A stretch of 64,000 bases of DNA from Aggregatilinea lenta (GCF_003569045.1 NZ_BFCB01000003.1:372001-436000), one strand, 5' to 3'; numbered from the stretch's first letter, positions 1 through 9,463 are shown. Notes: a model not told the origin generated them from the letters alone. A program made the numbers and translations.

Positions 1-38
1 CGGCGGCCAGTCTGACCACCGCCTCGTTTTCCATCCGA

Positions 39-1115
39 TTAGAACAGATACTGGGACTCAGACCACAGAATACCATCTGCGGCGCTCAGGCCGTAGTTGC
101 GCAGCTTCCACGGCTCGTCCGCGAGATCGGGGTTCGAGTCGATATCCGCGAAGATGGCCGGGCCGTCCGCCAGGATGTAGAACGGCATCTCTGCTCTGGC
201 CTGTTCGAGGCCCACCGTGGCCGCCCACGCGCCCGCGAGGACTGCCCAACTGTGGATGCGGTTGGCCGAGTTGCGAGCGGTCGCCACCAGGCGGCCATCG
301 CGCACGGCTTCGACCGCGGGCGGCATCGCGTCCACGCCGCCGACGAGCACCTGGTCGCCCAGGCCCGCGTTCTCAACGATCTGCCGGGCGGCCAGCGCCA
401 TGTCGTCGTTGTCCGCGAAGATCGCCTTCAGGTCGGGGTGACGGTTGAGGACCGATTCGGTCAGGTCCGCTGCGCGGGTCACGTCCCAGTCGGCGGGCTG
501 GTCGTCCACAACCTCAATGTCGGGATACTTGTTGACCAGATTGAAGAAGCCCTGGCCGCGCGCCTGCGCGCCGGTGTGGCCCGGCTGGCCGCCGATGTGC
601 GCGATCTTGCCCGCGCCTTCCATCTTGTCGATCAGACGCTGCACGACCGATTCGGCCATGAAGACGTTGTCCGGGGCGATGAAGGCCAGCACGCCGAGGC
701 TCTGCAGATCCTGGAGCGGGGCGATCAACGTGTCCATATCGATGACCGGCACGCCGGATTCGGTCAGGGTCTGGATCGGCTCGATGAGCGTGCCAATGGC
801 GCCCGGCTGGACCGCCACGAAGTCCCATTCCTGGGTGACGAGCTGGTCGAACTTGGCCCGCTGTGCCTGCGCGTCGAATTCGCCGTCGAACCACGTAATC
901 TCGACGCCGAGCAGCCCGGCCATCCACCGCGCCGCTTCTTCACCCTGTGCGTTCCAGGTTCCGGCGAGGCCCGCGCTGGACATCGCAGCCTTGAGCGGCT
1001 GGTCCTGGGCGTGCGCACGGCGGTACTCGATGAAAGGCAGGTAATTGGCGAGGGCGAATCCAGAACTTAAAACGAGGCTGTTCTTGAGGAAGTTGCGCCG
1101 GTTCAAGGTGGACAT
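39..1115 (-). CDS. Sugar ABC transporter substrate-binding protein (RbsB/type I periplasmic binding fold)
   Basis: This is the extracellular sugar-binding subunit of an ABC importer, 358 residues from the chosen ATG. That start is preceded by AAGGAG (1122-1127). A longer frame exists upstream but has no ribosome site. The N-terminus reads NRRNFLKNS and then a hydrophobic stretch ending near AHA, which is a twin-arginine-type signal peptide and suggests folded export. The mature part has the features of the ribose/galactose-binding family, including a DNDDMALAARQ segment and a late VGGVDAMPPA segment. A consensus promoter and a LacI-type palindrome lie upstream. Permease and ATPase genes would lie beyond the window edge at position 1. 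The family call is firm; the ligand is unknown. Confidence 0.85.
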   Translation of the reverse strand: MSTLNRRNFLKNSLVLSSGFALANYLPFIEYRRAHAQDQPLKAAMSSAGLAGTWNAQGEEAARWMAGLLGVEITWFDGEFDAQAQRAKFDQLVTQEWDFVAVQPGAIGTLIEPIQTLTESGVPVIDMDTLIAPLQDLQSLGVLAFIAPDNVFMAESVVQRLIDKMEGAGKIAHIGGQPGHTGAQARGQGFFNLVNKYPDIEVVDDQPADWDVTRAADLTESVLNRHPDLKAIFADNDDMALAARQIVENAGLGDQVLVGGVDAMPPAVEAVRDGRLVATARNSANRIHSWAVLAGAWAATVGLEQARAEMPFYILADGPAIFADIDSNPDLADEPWKLRNYGLSAADGILWSESQYLF

Positions 1116-1214
1116 GTTCTGCTCCTTAACTAAAGTATCATGAAGATTTATTTCCGAATGAGAGCGTAACGCGTGCCTGCAAGTAGCCTGTTTCATTAAT
1201 AAGTTTGCCGTCAC

Positions 1215-1230
1215 CTGTGAACGCTCACAG
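1215..1230. promoter_or_regulatory. LacI-family operator candidate
   Basis: CTGTGA-ACGC-TCACAG is a perfect inverted repeat with a central CG, the hallmark of LacI/GalR operators. It lies about 15 bases downstream of the -10 box of the minus-strand promoter at 1247-1275, where a bound repressor would block early transcription of the sugar-binding protein. No complete LacI regulator is present in the window. Confidence 0.55.
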
Positions 1231-1246
1231 TGTTACACTCAAACTC

Positions 1247-1275
1247 ATGATAGGCTGAATTAGAGGGGATGTCAA
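1247..1275 (-). promoter_or_regulatory. Sigma-70-type promoter of the binding-protein gene
   Basis: On the minus strand a perfect TTGACA (1270-1275) is followed by 17 bases and TATCAT (1247-1252). The start of transcription would fall near 1240, about 125 bases ahead of the ATG at 1115. Confidence 0.65.
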
Positions 1276-1277
1276 GA

Positions 1278-1329
1278 AACCGGAAGCCACTCTCAGCGCG
1301 CGCAACGGCGTGCTGTCAGGCTCCCGGTT
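1278..1329 (-). terminator. Hairpin downstream of the histidine kinase
   Basis: Arms AACCGGAAGCC (1278-1288) and GGCTCCCGGTT (1319-1329) pair at 10 of 11 positions, with further pairing inside the loop. Read on the minus strand, the stem follows the kinase stop and leads into TTTCTT. The -35 box of the next gene starts only 3 bases later, so the T tract is short and termination may be partial. Confidence 0.4.
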
Positions 1330-1372
1330 AGGGACTTTTGACGTGCGGTTTAAAGCTTGGCCGGAGGCGGGC

Positions 1373-4300
1373 CTATTCGCAAGCGGCGCTGGCGTAGCGC
1401 GGCAGCGTCACGGTGATCGTCGTTCCCTGGTCCAGGTCGCTGTCCACTTCGATCGATCCGTCGAGCAGGTCGAGCAGGTTTTTGACGATGGTCAGCCCTA
1501 CCCCGGTGCCTTCGTAAGCGACCGCGTTGCTAGCGCGGTAGAAGACGTCGAAGACCTGGCGCTGCTCGTTGGCCGGGATGCCGATGCCCTCGTCGCGCAC
1601 GCTGATGGTCACGTCGTCCTCGTTGGCGCTCAGGGCGACCGTGATGGGCGTGTCGTGCGGGGAGAACTTGTTCGCGTTGGTCAGCAGGCTCTGGAAGATC
1701 TGCTGGATCAGGCGCTCGTCGCTGCACATCGGGATGCTGTCCGGCTCGGCGCTCAGCTCGATCTTGCGTGCCCGCATTTCGAAACGCTCGCGCGCGCCGT
1801 TGATCGTCGCCTGGGTCAGCTCCATCAGATCGAACTCATTAGCCGCGATCTTCTGCTCGGTGCCGCTGAACTGGTGGAAGGTGAGCACGTCGCCGACGAG
1901 GTGCGTCATGCGCGTGATGCCCGCGCTCATCTGCTGCATTTCCTCGTCTTTGTCTTCCTCCGTGAGGCGGTCGTTGTACATCGTCAGCAGGTCCACCGAG
2001 TTGCGCATCAGCGCCAGGGACGTGCGCAGTTCGTGCGAGGAGACGGTGACCAGCCGCGACATGGCCTCGTTCAGCTCGGTTTCGCGCTCAAGGGTTTGGT
2101 AAAGCTGGGCTTCCATCTGCTTGCGCAGCGTAATGTCGCGGAAGCTGCACACCACGCGTGACACGTGGCCATCGGGATCGATCACCGGCGAGAGCGCAAG
2201 GTCGGCCTGGAAGGTCGCATCCATGTCGCCGCACGCTTCGATTTCCAGGCGATAGGGCTGCTTGCTCTCGATCACAGCCGCCAGCGCGTCGGACAGCAAG
2301 GGACGCTGGTCAGACACGATCAGATTGGTGATAGGCACGTTTGGCCCGGTATGGCGGCGCAGCAGGTAGTTTGCCGCCGTGTTGTTGTGCTTGACGTAGC
2401 CGCCGGGCGACACGAGCAGAATGGCGTCGCTGCTGCCGTTGAGAATGGTTTCCATCTCTTCCTGCTTGCGATACAGGTCGAGCGTGCGCTGCTTGACGCG
2501 TTCTTCCAGCTCGTCGGCGTGGATGCGCGCCTGATCGAACAACTGCGCGTTCTGAATGGCGATCGCCGCTTGGTCGGCAAAAAGTTGCAGCCGCTCGGCA
2601 TGGTCCTGCGTGAAGAAATCGGGCGTGTAGCTGTCCAGGTTCAGGAAGCCGATCACCTGGCCGTTGATCTGGATCGGGGAGCTGACGTACGAGCGGACTT
2701 GAAGCCCGATTTCGTCCGGCAGGTCCAGCCAACGCGCCCAGTTGTGCGTGTCGGGGATGACCATTGGGCGATGTGTGATCGCCATCTGTTCCAGGTTGGG
2801 CGTGCCTTTGACCGGAATGCGCAGTTGATTGAAGCTGGCGACCACGTGCGGTGGATAGTCGCGCCAGTACGCGATCTGCACGTGCTGGTCGTCGATCAAC
2901 ATGATGTTGGCCGAGTTCGAGCTGACTACGGCGTCTACCGAGTTGAGGATCTTGTGCATGACGTCGTCGAGATCGAGCGTGCTGTTGAGCGTCGCGCCGA
3001 TCTGGCGCAGGGCCTCGACCAGCGCGTGTCCTTCACGCTCAGCGGTGTATAGCTGCGCGTTGTGAATGGCAGTCGCCGCTTCTTCGGCAAAGATTTGCAG
3101 CGGTTTGATCTGCCGTTCGTTGAAGAAACCCGGGGTATATCCGTCCAGATTGATGAACCCGATGATGTCACCTTTCACCTGGATGGGAACGCCCAGGTAC
3201 GAGCGGACATCTTGAAAGCCGTGTGGCACACGACGCCAGCTTGGGATTTCGGAAGTGTCGGTTATGAGCACGGGCATGCCGTTGTGAAGCATCGCGTAGA
3301 AGGGCGATCCCTCTTCTATGATCAATGGCATCGCCAGCAAGGAAGGATAGAGTTCCGGCGCATAGCCGCGCCCACGGACGACCCTTAACCGACCCTCTTC
3401 GATCAGGGCGATGTTGGCTGTGCCGTATGGCACCACCCCTTGTAATAGTTCGAGAATAACGGGGAGCACTTCCTCCAGATCGAGGGTGCTGTTGAGCTTG
3501 GTCGCGATCTGGCGCAGGGCCTCGACCAGCGCGTGTCCTTCACGCTCGGCGCTGTAAAGCTGCGCGTTGTGAATGGCCGTGGTGACCTCTTCGGCAAAGA
3601 TTTGCAGGCGCTCGATGTGCCGCTCGTTAAAAAAGCCCGGCGTGTAGGCGTCCAGGTTGATGAAGCCGATCACGTCGCCATTGATCAGAATCGGCGCGCC
3701 GAGATAGGAGCGCACCTTGGTCAGGTCACCCGGCGCCTTATGCCAGTCGTCTATCTTGTGTGTATCCGCAATGAGCAGCGGTTGGCGCGTGTTCAGCATG
3801 TACTGCAGCACCGGAATCTCCGCGATCGGGCGGCGCGATTCCTTCAGGTATGCGTCCTGTTCGGCTGGATAGCCGCGACTGTGAACGACGTACCAACGCC
3901 CATCCTCGATCAGCGCGATGTTCCCGGTTTCGTAGGGCACCACCTCGGCCAACAGATCGAGGATTTCGTGGAACACTTCGTCCAGATCGAGCGTGCTGTT
4001 CAGCTTGACGGTCATCCGGTGCAGGGCCTCAACCAGCACGCGGCCTTCGCGCTCGGCAGTATAAAGCTGCGCATTGCGCACGGCGATAGCGACTTGATCG
4101 GCAAAGATCTGGAGATGCTCGGCGTGCAGTGCGTTGAATATGCCCGGTGTCGCGCTGTCGACGTTGAGCAGACCGATTACCTTGTCGTCGGCGCAGATCG
4201 GCACGACCATGTACGAGCGAATCCACTGCGCTTCGGGTAGATCGATCCAGCCCGGATCGGCGTGTGTGTCCACGATGTACTGCGTTTGGCGCGTGGCGAT

Positions 4301-5539
4301 CGCCTTCTGCAGGTGCGGCAGGCGGTCGATCTCGAACATGATGTCGGTCCACCTGCCTTCGATGTCTTCGTGACGCCTGACACTGCGCGCAATGTGCGCC
4401 ACGCCGGACTCGATCAGCATGATATTGGCCGCGTCGAGCGGCACGACACGCTGCACGTTGGACAGCAGCCGGTCAAATATGGCGTCCAGATCCAGCGTGC
4501 TGGACATCAGCACGGCGGCATCGCGCAGAGCCTCGGCCAGAATGCGCTGTTCCTGCTCGGATTCCTTGGCGCGCATCTCCTCGGTGATGTCGCGCAGAGT
4601 ACCTTCTAACAGCAGCACGCCGTCCCTGGGCTGACTCAGCACAGACACACGCTGCGCCATCCAGATCATGGTGCCGTCTTTGCGCCGGACGCGGAAAGCG
4701 TCAAAGGCGCTGGCGTCATGGTTCAACAGCGCTTTCGTGATGATCACCTGATCTTCGGGCGGCATGCGCTGGAGCAACAACTGAGGATTGTCGATCCACT
4801 CTTGCGCCGTGTAGCCGATGAGTTTGAAGATCGCGGGGTTCACATATTCGATGTGTAAGTCGCTGTCCAGGCGCATCCTGAACAGGATGTCGGGCGCGTT
4901 TTCGACGAGCTGGCGATAATAGGCCTCGCTGGCGCGCAGCGCAGCGGCCTCCGCAGCCCGGCTCGCCTCGCCGGATTCGCCCTGCGTCATGGCCTGTCCG
5001 ATCGGGGCGTCGAGCGGCTCCAGCGCCAGACTGGCAGGCGATGATTCGCCGCCTGCCAGCGCGCTCGATGGTGGATGGCGTTGGCTAGGCTGTGCCTGCG
5101 TCTGGTGATACTGCCGCCGCGTGATGCTCGTGACCAGCGCCTGTCGGAGGTGAGTATAATGGGCTTCCTCCCGCGCGAAGGAGTCGTCCGCGCCCAGCGT
5201 GATCGCCATCAGCCTGGCCGCCTCATCGCCGGCGCCGCTCAGCACGACCAGAGCCGCGTCCTGCCAGGTTTGCCGCGCCAGTGTAATAGTGTCGTGGGTA
5301 TCGTCCGTCAGGGCTTCCAGAGACAGCAGCACAGCATCGACGTGGTGAATGTCCGCGTCTGCAACTGCCGCCCGGACGGACTCCGCTGCTTTGAACTGCA
5401 GCGCTTTGCCCCCCAGCTTTTGCAGGTGCTCGAACAGGCGCGCCCGCTCTTTAGAATCGGCTGCAAGGATAAGGATCTGTGTTTGCTGGCCGGGGGACGC
5501 GCCGGACCGGGTGTTTTTCTGGCGGTTGAAGTTCGACAT
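1373..5539 (-). CDS. Giant hybrid-type sensor histidine kinase: pseudo-receiver, PAS, 4 GAF, PAS, HisKA, HATPase
   Basis: A soluble sensor kinase of 1388 residues with no clear membrane segment. In order: a receiver-like domain (about 15-140), a PAS/PAC domain (205-330), four GAF domains (335-1005), a coiled coil, a second PAS (1035-1150), HisKA with the SSHELRTS phospho-acceptor box, and HATPase with N box (LLTNANKFSPH), G1 (DEGIGIP) and G2 (GTGVGLTIVK). The receiver-like domain has DAVLLSLEAL where a receiver would have an aspartate, so it probably cannot be phosphorylated. GAF copies 2 and 3 are nearly identical and offset by 507 bases. The ATG at 5539 was preferred over an in-frame TTG at 5566; neither has a strong ribosome site. 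Its partner regulator is not adjacent. Confidence 0.88.
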   Translation of the reverse strand: MSNFNRQKNTRSGASPGQQTQILILAADSKERARLFEHLQKLGGKALQFKAAESVRAAVADADIHHVDAVLLSLEALTDDTHDTITLARQTWQDAALVVLSGAGDEAARLMAITLGADDSFAREEAHYTHLRQALVTSITRRQYHQTQAQPSQRHPPSSALAGGESSPASLALEPLDAPIGQAMTQGESGEASRAAEAAALRASEAYYRQLVENAPDILFRMRLDSDLHIEYVNPAIFKLIGYTAQEWIDNPQLLLQRMPPEDQVIITKALLNHDASAFDAFRVRRKDGTMIWMAQRVSVLSQPRDGVLLLEGTLRDITEEMRAKESEQEQRILAEALRDAAVLMSSTLDLDAIFDRLLSNVQRVVPLDAANIMLIESGVAHIARSVRRHEDIEGRWTDIMFEIDRLPHLQKAIATRQTQYIVDTHADPGWIDLPEAQWIRSYMVVPICADDKVIGLLNVDSATPGIFNALHAEHLQIFADQVAIAVRNAQLYTAEREGRVLVEALHRMTVKLNSTLDLDEVFHEILDLLAEVVPYETGNIALIEDGRWYVVHSRGYPAEQDAYLKESRRPIAEIPVLQYMLNTRQPLLIADTHKIDDWHKAPGDLTKVRSYLGAPILINGDVIGFINLDAYTPGFFNERHIERLQIFAEEVTTAIHNAQLYSAEREGHALVEALRQIATKLNSTLDLEEVLPVILELLQGVVPYGTANIALIEEGRLRVVRGRGYAPELYPSLLAMPLIIEEGSPFYAMLHNGMPVLITDTSEIPSWRRVPHGFQDVRSYLGVPIQVKGDIIGFINLDGYTPGFFNERQIKPLQIFAEEAATAIHNAQLYTAEREGHALVEALRQIGATLNSTLDLDDVMHKILNSVDAVVSSNSANIMLIDDQHVQIAYWRDYPPHVVASFNQLRIPVKGTPNLEQMAITHRPMVIPDTHNWARWLDLPDEIGLQVRSYVSSPIQINGQVIGFLNLDSYTPDFFTQDHAERLQLFADQAAIAIQNAQLFDQARIHADELEERVKQRTLDLYRKQEEMETILNGSSDAILLVSPGGYVKHNNTAANYLLRRHTGPNVPITNLIVSDQRPLLSDALAAVIESKQPYRLEIEACGDMDATFQADLALSPVIDPDGHVSRVVCSFRDITLRKQMEAQLYQTLERETELNEAMSRLVTVSSHELRTSLALMRNSVDLLTMYNDRLTEEDKDEEMQQMSAGITRMTHLVGDVLTFHQFSGTEQKIAANEFDLMELTQATINGARERFEMRARKIELSAEPDSIPMCSDERLIQQIFQSLLTNANKFSPHDTPITVALSANEDDVTISVRDEGIGIPANEQRQVFDVFYRASNAVAYEGTGVGLTIVKNLLDLLDGSIEVDSDLDQGTTITVTLPRYASAACE

Positions 5540-5794
5540 CTTGGCTGGTCTTTCGGTATTTAACAATGGAACGAAACGCTGACGGGAGGGACGGAAGCCG
5601 GAACGTGGAGGATGACTTTGGGCGTATACCGCGCAGACAAGATGGTCTTGCCGACCAGTTGATTCATGGATTCGAATCTATAAGGAAAGTTTATCAAAAA
5701 ATAATGGATTTAGCATTAAGCGTGGATTTATATACCGACTCGAATTGTTAAGGATTCCGCGCAAATCGGCTTGCCCACGGGGAAGCGAACGATA

Positions 5795-6445
5795 TCAGCC
5801 GGACGCTTCGTCGGGGCTGTCGGGCCGGGACAGCAGCCCGTCGAACATCATGCGTGTCAGCAGGGCCGACAGCCGTTCGGGATCTCGCCACAAAGTCTGA
5901 GTCGCTTCGTCGCCGACCAGCGCCATAATCTCCAGCCCGAACCCCAGCGCCGCCAGCGTGCGCGATATGAGCGTCACGTCGATCGGCGCGATCTGCTCGC
6001 GCTCCACGCGGGCCTGGAAATGCTTCTCCAGGTCGCGCAGGGCGGGGATCATAATTTGCTGGCGATACCGCTCGCGCAGGGTCGGCGTGCTCAGCATTTC
6101 CGGCAGGACGGCGAACAAAAACTCGTTTTGATCCTGGACCGCCGATAGTCGTTGGAACATCAGCTCCGAAAACGCCTGGCGCACGTCGACGTCGAGCATG
6201 TGATCGTAGACGTCCAACCGTCCGCGCAGGTCGGCCAGGGAGTCGATGAGACTGAGCAGCAGGTCATCTTTGCTGTCGAAGTAATTGTAAAGCGTGCCTT
6301 CGGCCACGTCCGCGGCCTCGGCGATCTCTTTGGTGGTCGTGCGGTGGAAGCCCTTTTCGGCAAAGACACGGGCCGCTGCCTCTAGAATATGGGCTTTTCG
6401 ACGCGCGGCGCGGCGCTCCTTGCGGTCCTTCGGCTTAGAATTCAT
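5795..6445 (-). CDS. TetR/AcrR family transcriptional regulator
   Basis: A 216-residue DNA-binding repressor. The N-terminal helix-turn-helix covers residues 18-62, with the typical TTTKEIAEAADVAEGTLYNYF core, and follows a strongly basic leader. The C-terminal ligand-binding part is not diagnostic. GGAGG at 6456-6460 precedes the ATG. It is divergent from an MMPL exporter, and the shared 224-base spacer holds two palindromes that overlap the exporter promoter. The simplest reading is ligand-relieved repression of the exporter. The inducer is unknown. Confidence 0.9.
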   Translation of the reverse strand: MNSKPKDRKERRAARRKAHILEAAARVFAEKGFHRTTTKEIAEAADVAEGTLYNYFDSKDDLLLSLIDSLADLRGRLDVYDHMLDVDVRQAFSELMFQRLSAVQDQNEFLFAVLPEMLSTPTLRERYRQQIMIPALRDLEKHFQARVEREQIAPIDVTLISRTLAALGFGLEIMALVGDEATQTLWRDPERLSALLTRMMFDGLLSRPDSPDEASG

Positions 6446-6550
6446 GCGTTTCCATCCTCCACGCCGTAACCCGAATGCGATTCATCCAACTTGTAAATTA
6501 GGAAAACCTAAATTATAATTTTACTGATTCGCCCCCTAAGTTTTAGGGTG

Positions 6551-6580
6551 TTGACGTTCAGGTCGAATTAGCCATAAAAT
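6551..6580 (+). promoter_or_regulatory. Promoter of the MMPL exporter
   Basis: TTGACG (6551-6556), 18 bases, TAAAAT (6575-6580). The -10 box touches the first operator palindrome at 6579. A second possible pair, TTGTAA-N17-TATAAT, sits at 6491-6519. Confidence 0.5.
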
Positions 6581-6616
6581 GAGTTATTGCTCATAAAATG
6601 AGTATACGCTCATTTT
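6579..6616. promoter_or_regulatory. Tandem TetR-type operators
   Basis: Two copies of ATGAG-N6-CTCAT occur at 6579-6594 and 6598-6613, centred 19 bases apart. The second extends to a perfect 8-base-arm palindrome, AAAATGAG-TATACG-CTCATTTT (6595-6616). They cover the predicted transcription start of the exporter, as expected for repressor binding sites. Confidence 0.7.
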
Positions 6617-6669
6617 GTTTTGGTGTCAGCCCTTTGTCTATTTTGATCCTCTTCGAACCCGGAGGTCTC

Positions 6670-9216
6670 ATGTTTCGTTTCCTGGGCCGCATAGCCGTTC
6701 AATATCGTGTTCCCATCATCCTGTTCTGGATCGCGCTGGCGATCACGCTGCCGACCGTTGCCCCCAGCCTGGAGGACGTGGGCACGTCCGACCAGCGCGA
6801 CTTCTTGCCCGGCGACGCGCCGTTCGCCCAGGCCGAACGCCTCTATCAGGACGCCTTCCCTGAGAACTTCTCCCCTAGCAGCGGCATCGTCGTCGTCGAC
6901 AGCGGCGCGGCGGCGGGGATCGCCGAGGATACGCCCGCGTGGCAGTACCTGCAAGCGCTGACGGCCTGGCTGGCGAGCGAAGACGCGCCGGACAACATCC
7001 TCGACGTCAGCTCGCCCACGCTGGACCCGGCCATCGCCGCGCGGCTCATCTCTGAGGACGGGCGTCATGCGCTGGTGGTGTTCGGCCTCAGCACGTCCGA
7101 TGCAGACAAGGCGACCATTGACACGGTGGGCACCATCGACGACTGGATCGACGACAACCCGCCGCCGGACGGCATCGCCGCCTATCACACGGGTCAGGCG
7201 AAGATCAACGTCGAGAGCGACGAAGTTACCCTCGAGACGCTCGACCAGACGTTGATCATCACCGTGGCGCTGATCATCATCTTCCTGCTGGCGATCTACC
7301 GCTCGCCGGTCAGCCCCCTGATCCCGCTGTTCACCGTGACGATGGCCCTGCTGGTGACGACCGGGCTGCTCGGCCTGCTCGGCGACGCGGGCGTGCTGAC
7401 CATCATCAGCCAGATGACCGTGTTCCTGATCGTCGTCATGTACGGCGCGGGCACAGACTACTGCCTGTTCCTGATCAGCCGATTCCGCGAGGAAATGGCC
7501 GACGTGCACGACGTCACGGCGGCGACGCAGGACACAGTGTACCGGGTGGGGGAGACGATTTCCAGCAGTGCGGCGACCATCGTGGTTGGCTTCACGGCGA
7601 TGGCGTTTTCGGAGATGAGCGTGTTCGCGCACACCGGCCCGATGCTGGCCGTAGGCGTGATCGTGGGGCTGCTGGCCGGGCTGACGCTGACGCCCGCGCT
7701 GCTCTCGCTGCTGGGCGAGCGCGCCTTCTGGCCGAACAAGGCGCAGCACCGCGCGCACGGGCGCTGGTACGACTTCACCTCGCGTCTGGTTAGCTCGCGC
7801 CCGCTGCTGACGATTCTGGTGATCGTGGTCGTCATGGTCCCGTTCGGCGCGTATGGCCTGACGCGCGACGTGAGCTACGAGTTCATGGCGGACTATCCCG
7901 ACACGATGGAGTCGGTCGAGGGCTATCACCTGCTCGAAGACTACTTCGGCGGCGGGCTGCTCTACCCGCTGACGGTCGTCGCGGCGGATCGTTCGCCGGA
8001 GGCGCTGGCTGCCGATCAGGTCAGCCTGTCGCAGGACCTGGCGCAGATCGAGGGCGTGGATGACGTGTTCAGCCTGAACGATCCGCTGGGCCTGCACAGC
8101 GAGCAGTACCAGAACCTGCTGCGCGTCGATACGCAGCTTCAACTGGCGCTGGGCCTGGTGAGCCAGGCGCTGCAAGCGGGCGATCCGCAGCCGGCTCAGA
8201 GCGCGATCGCGGGCGCGCAAGCTTACCTGGACCGGCTCGCGGCGCGCTTCCCTGAGATCGCGGACGATCCCGATCTGGCGCAGCTTCAGGGAATCCTGGG
8301 TGGCGGCGCGGAGACGGTCGCGGCCAGCCAGGAGGCGCTGAGCGAGGCGGCGGCGTCCCTGGGCGAGCGGCTGGCGTCACTGGACAACCCGACCATGCTG
8401 CTGAGTGAGGGCGGGCCGTTGTTCGAGCAGTTCGGGCAGATCGCGGCGGCATACCTGTCGCAGGACGGGCGCGCGTTCCAGATGTCCGTCACCATCCGCG
8501 ACGAGCCGGGCACGGAGCGCTCGTTCGAGACGATCGATGCGATCCGCGCTGTGCTGGCGCGTTATGAGGACAGCGGCCCGGCGGGGGTCAGCGGAACGGC
8601 AGTCGTGCTGGCCGACATCCGCGACACCGTGCAGCGCGACCTGCTGCAGGCGTTCGGCTTCGTGCTGTTCGGTATCTTCGTTGTGCTGCTGGTCATGCTG
8701 CGCAGCGCGATCGCGCCGCTGTACCTGATCTGCACGGTCGTGCTCAGCTATACGTTTACGCTCGGTGTTACGAATCTGGTGTTCGACGTGTTCTTCGACA
8801 CGCCGAAGCTGTCGTTCTTCGTGCCGTTCATGATGTTCGTCTTCCTGGTGGCGCTGGGCATCGACTACAGCATCTTCCTGTTCGGGCGTATTAAAGAAGA
8901 GGTAGGCAACCACGGCATCCACGAGGGCGTGCACGTCGCCGTCGCCACAACCGGCACGATCATCACCTCGGCGGGCATGATCCTGGCAGGCACGTTCGCG
9001 GGCCTGATGGCGGGCGATATCAAGTTCCTGGCAGAGGTCGGGTTCGCGGTGGCGTTCGGCGTGCTGATCGATACGTTCGTGGTGCGCACTGTCCTCGACC
9101 CGGCGCTGGCGGCGTTGTTCGGTCGCTGGACGTGGTGGCCGGGCGGCGTGCCCAAAGCGCAGCCGCGCGCCTCTGGTGCGCCTGCGGCCACGGCCTCGGG
9201 CGAGCTATCGAAGTAG
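6670..9216 (+). CDS. MMPL/RND-family transporter
   Basis: An inner-membrane exporter of 848 residues in the MmpL/HpnN-like RND branch, where members move lipids or hydrophobic compounds using the proton gradient. It has the duplicated architecture of the family: a single N-terminal membrane helix, a soluble loop and a membrane bundle, then the same again. The family motif appears as GTDYCLFLISR near residue 260 and as GIDYSIFLFGR near 730. The ATG at 6670 follows GGAGG (6661-6665). An upstream in-frame ATG at 6598 lies inside the operator and is rejected. The neighbouring TetR gene very likely controls it. The substrate is unknown. Confidence 0.92.
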   Translation: MFRFLGRIAVQYRVPIILFWIALAITLPTVAPSLEDVGTSDQRDFLPGDAPFAQAERLYQDAFPENFSPSSGIVVVDSGAAAGIAEDTPAWQYLQALTAWLASEDAPDNILDVSSPTLDPAIAARLISEDGRHALVVFGLSTSDADKATIDTVGTIDDWIDDNPPPDGIAAYHTGQAKINVESDEVTLETLDQTLIITVALIIIFLLAIYRSPVSPLIPLFTVTMALLVTTGLLGLLGDAGVLTIISQMTVFLIVVMYGAGTDYCLFLISRFREEMADVHDVTAATQDTVYRVGETISSSAATIVVGFTAMAFSEMSVFAHTGPMLAVGVIVGLLAGLTLTPALLSLLGERAFWPNKAQHRAHGRWYDFTSRLVSSRPLLTILVIVVVMVPFGAYGLTRDVSYEFMADYPDTMESVEGYHLLEDYFGGGLLYPLTVVAADRSPEALAADQVSLSQDLAQIEGVDDVFSLNDPLGLHSEQYQNLLRVDTQLQLALGLVSQALQAGDPQPAQSAIAGAQAYLDRLAARFPEIADDPDLAQLQGILGGGAETVAASQEALSEAAASLGERLASLDNPTMLLSEGGPLFEQFGQIAAAYLSQDGRAFQMSVTIRDEPGTERSFETIDAIRAVLARYEDSGPAGVSGTAVVLADIRDTVQRDLLQAFGFVLFGIFVVLLVMLRSAIAPLYLICTVVLSYTFTLGVTNLVFDVFFDTPKLSFFVPFMMFVFLVALGIDYSIFLFGRIKEEVGNHGIHEGVHVAVATTGTIITSAGMILAGTFAGLMAGDIKFLAEVGFAVAFGVLIDTFVVRTVLDPALAALFGRWTWWPGGVPKAQPRASGAPAATASGELSK

Positions 9217-9230
9217 GGCGAGATCAGCGC

Positions 9231-9255
9231 GTAGGGGCGGAGCTTGCTCCGCCCG
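9231..9255 (+). repeat. Palindromic repeat, family 1
   Basis: A copy of the GTAGGGGC-type intergenic repeat; arms GGGCGGAGC and GCTCCGCCC flank TT. Confidence 0.7.
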
Positions 9256-9407
9256 CTGGGAGAACCACCCCACACAACACGCGTTGCGTGGGGACCCCCG
9301 AAAAAAAGCCAGGTGGAGCTTGCTCTACCCCGCCGAGCGGACGTTGGCTTTGGCTTGAACCAACAACCAACGACGAACGACTAAAAACGGTTCCCACATC
9401 CCCCACG

Positions 9408-9449
9408 CCGCAGCGGTCAGGCAACCCCTACCTGGCCGCTGCGGATTTT
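9408..9449 (+). terminator. Terminator of the MMPL gene
   Basis: Arms CCGCAGCGGTCAGG (9408-9421) and CCTGGCCGCTGCGG (9431-9444) form a 14-base stem with one T-G pair, followed by ATTTT. It lies between two convergent genes. Confidence 0.55.
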
Positions 9450-9463
9450 GCGCACCGCTGCGC

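Noticed and set aside
6610-8220. A 536-codon frame opposite the MMPL gene
   Set aside because: Arginine/histidine-rich shadow; the MMPL motifs are on the plus strand.
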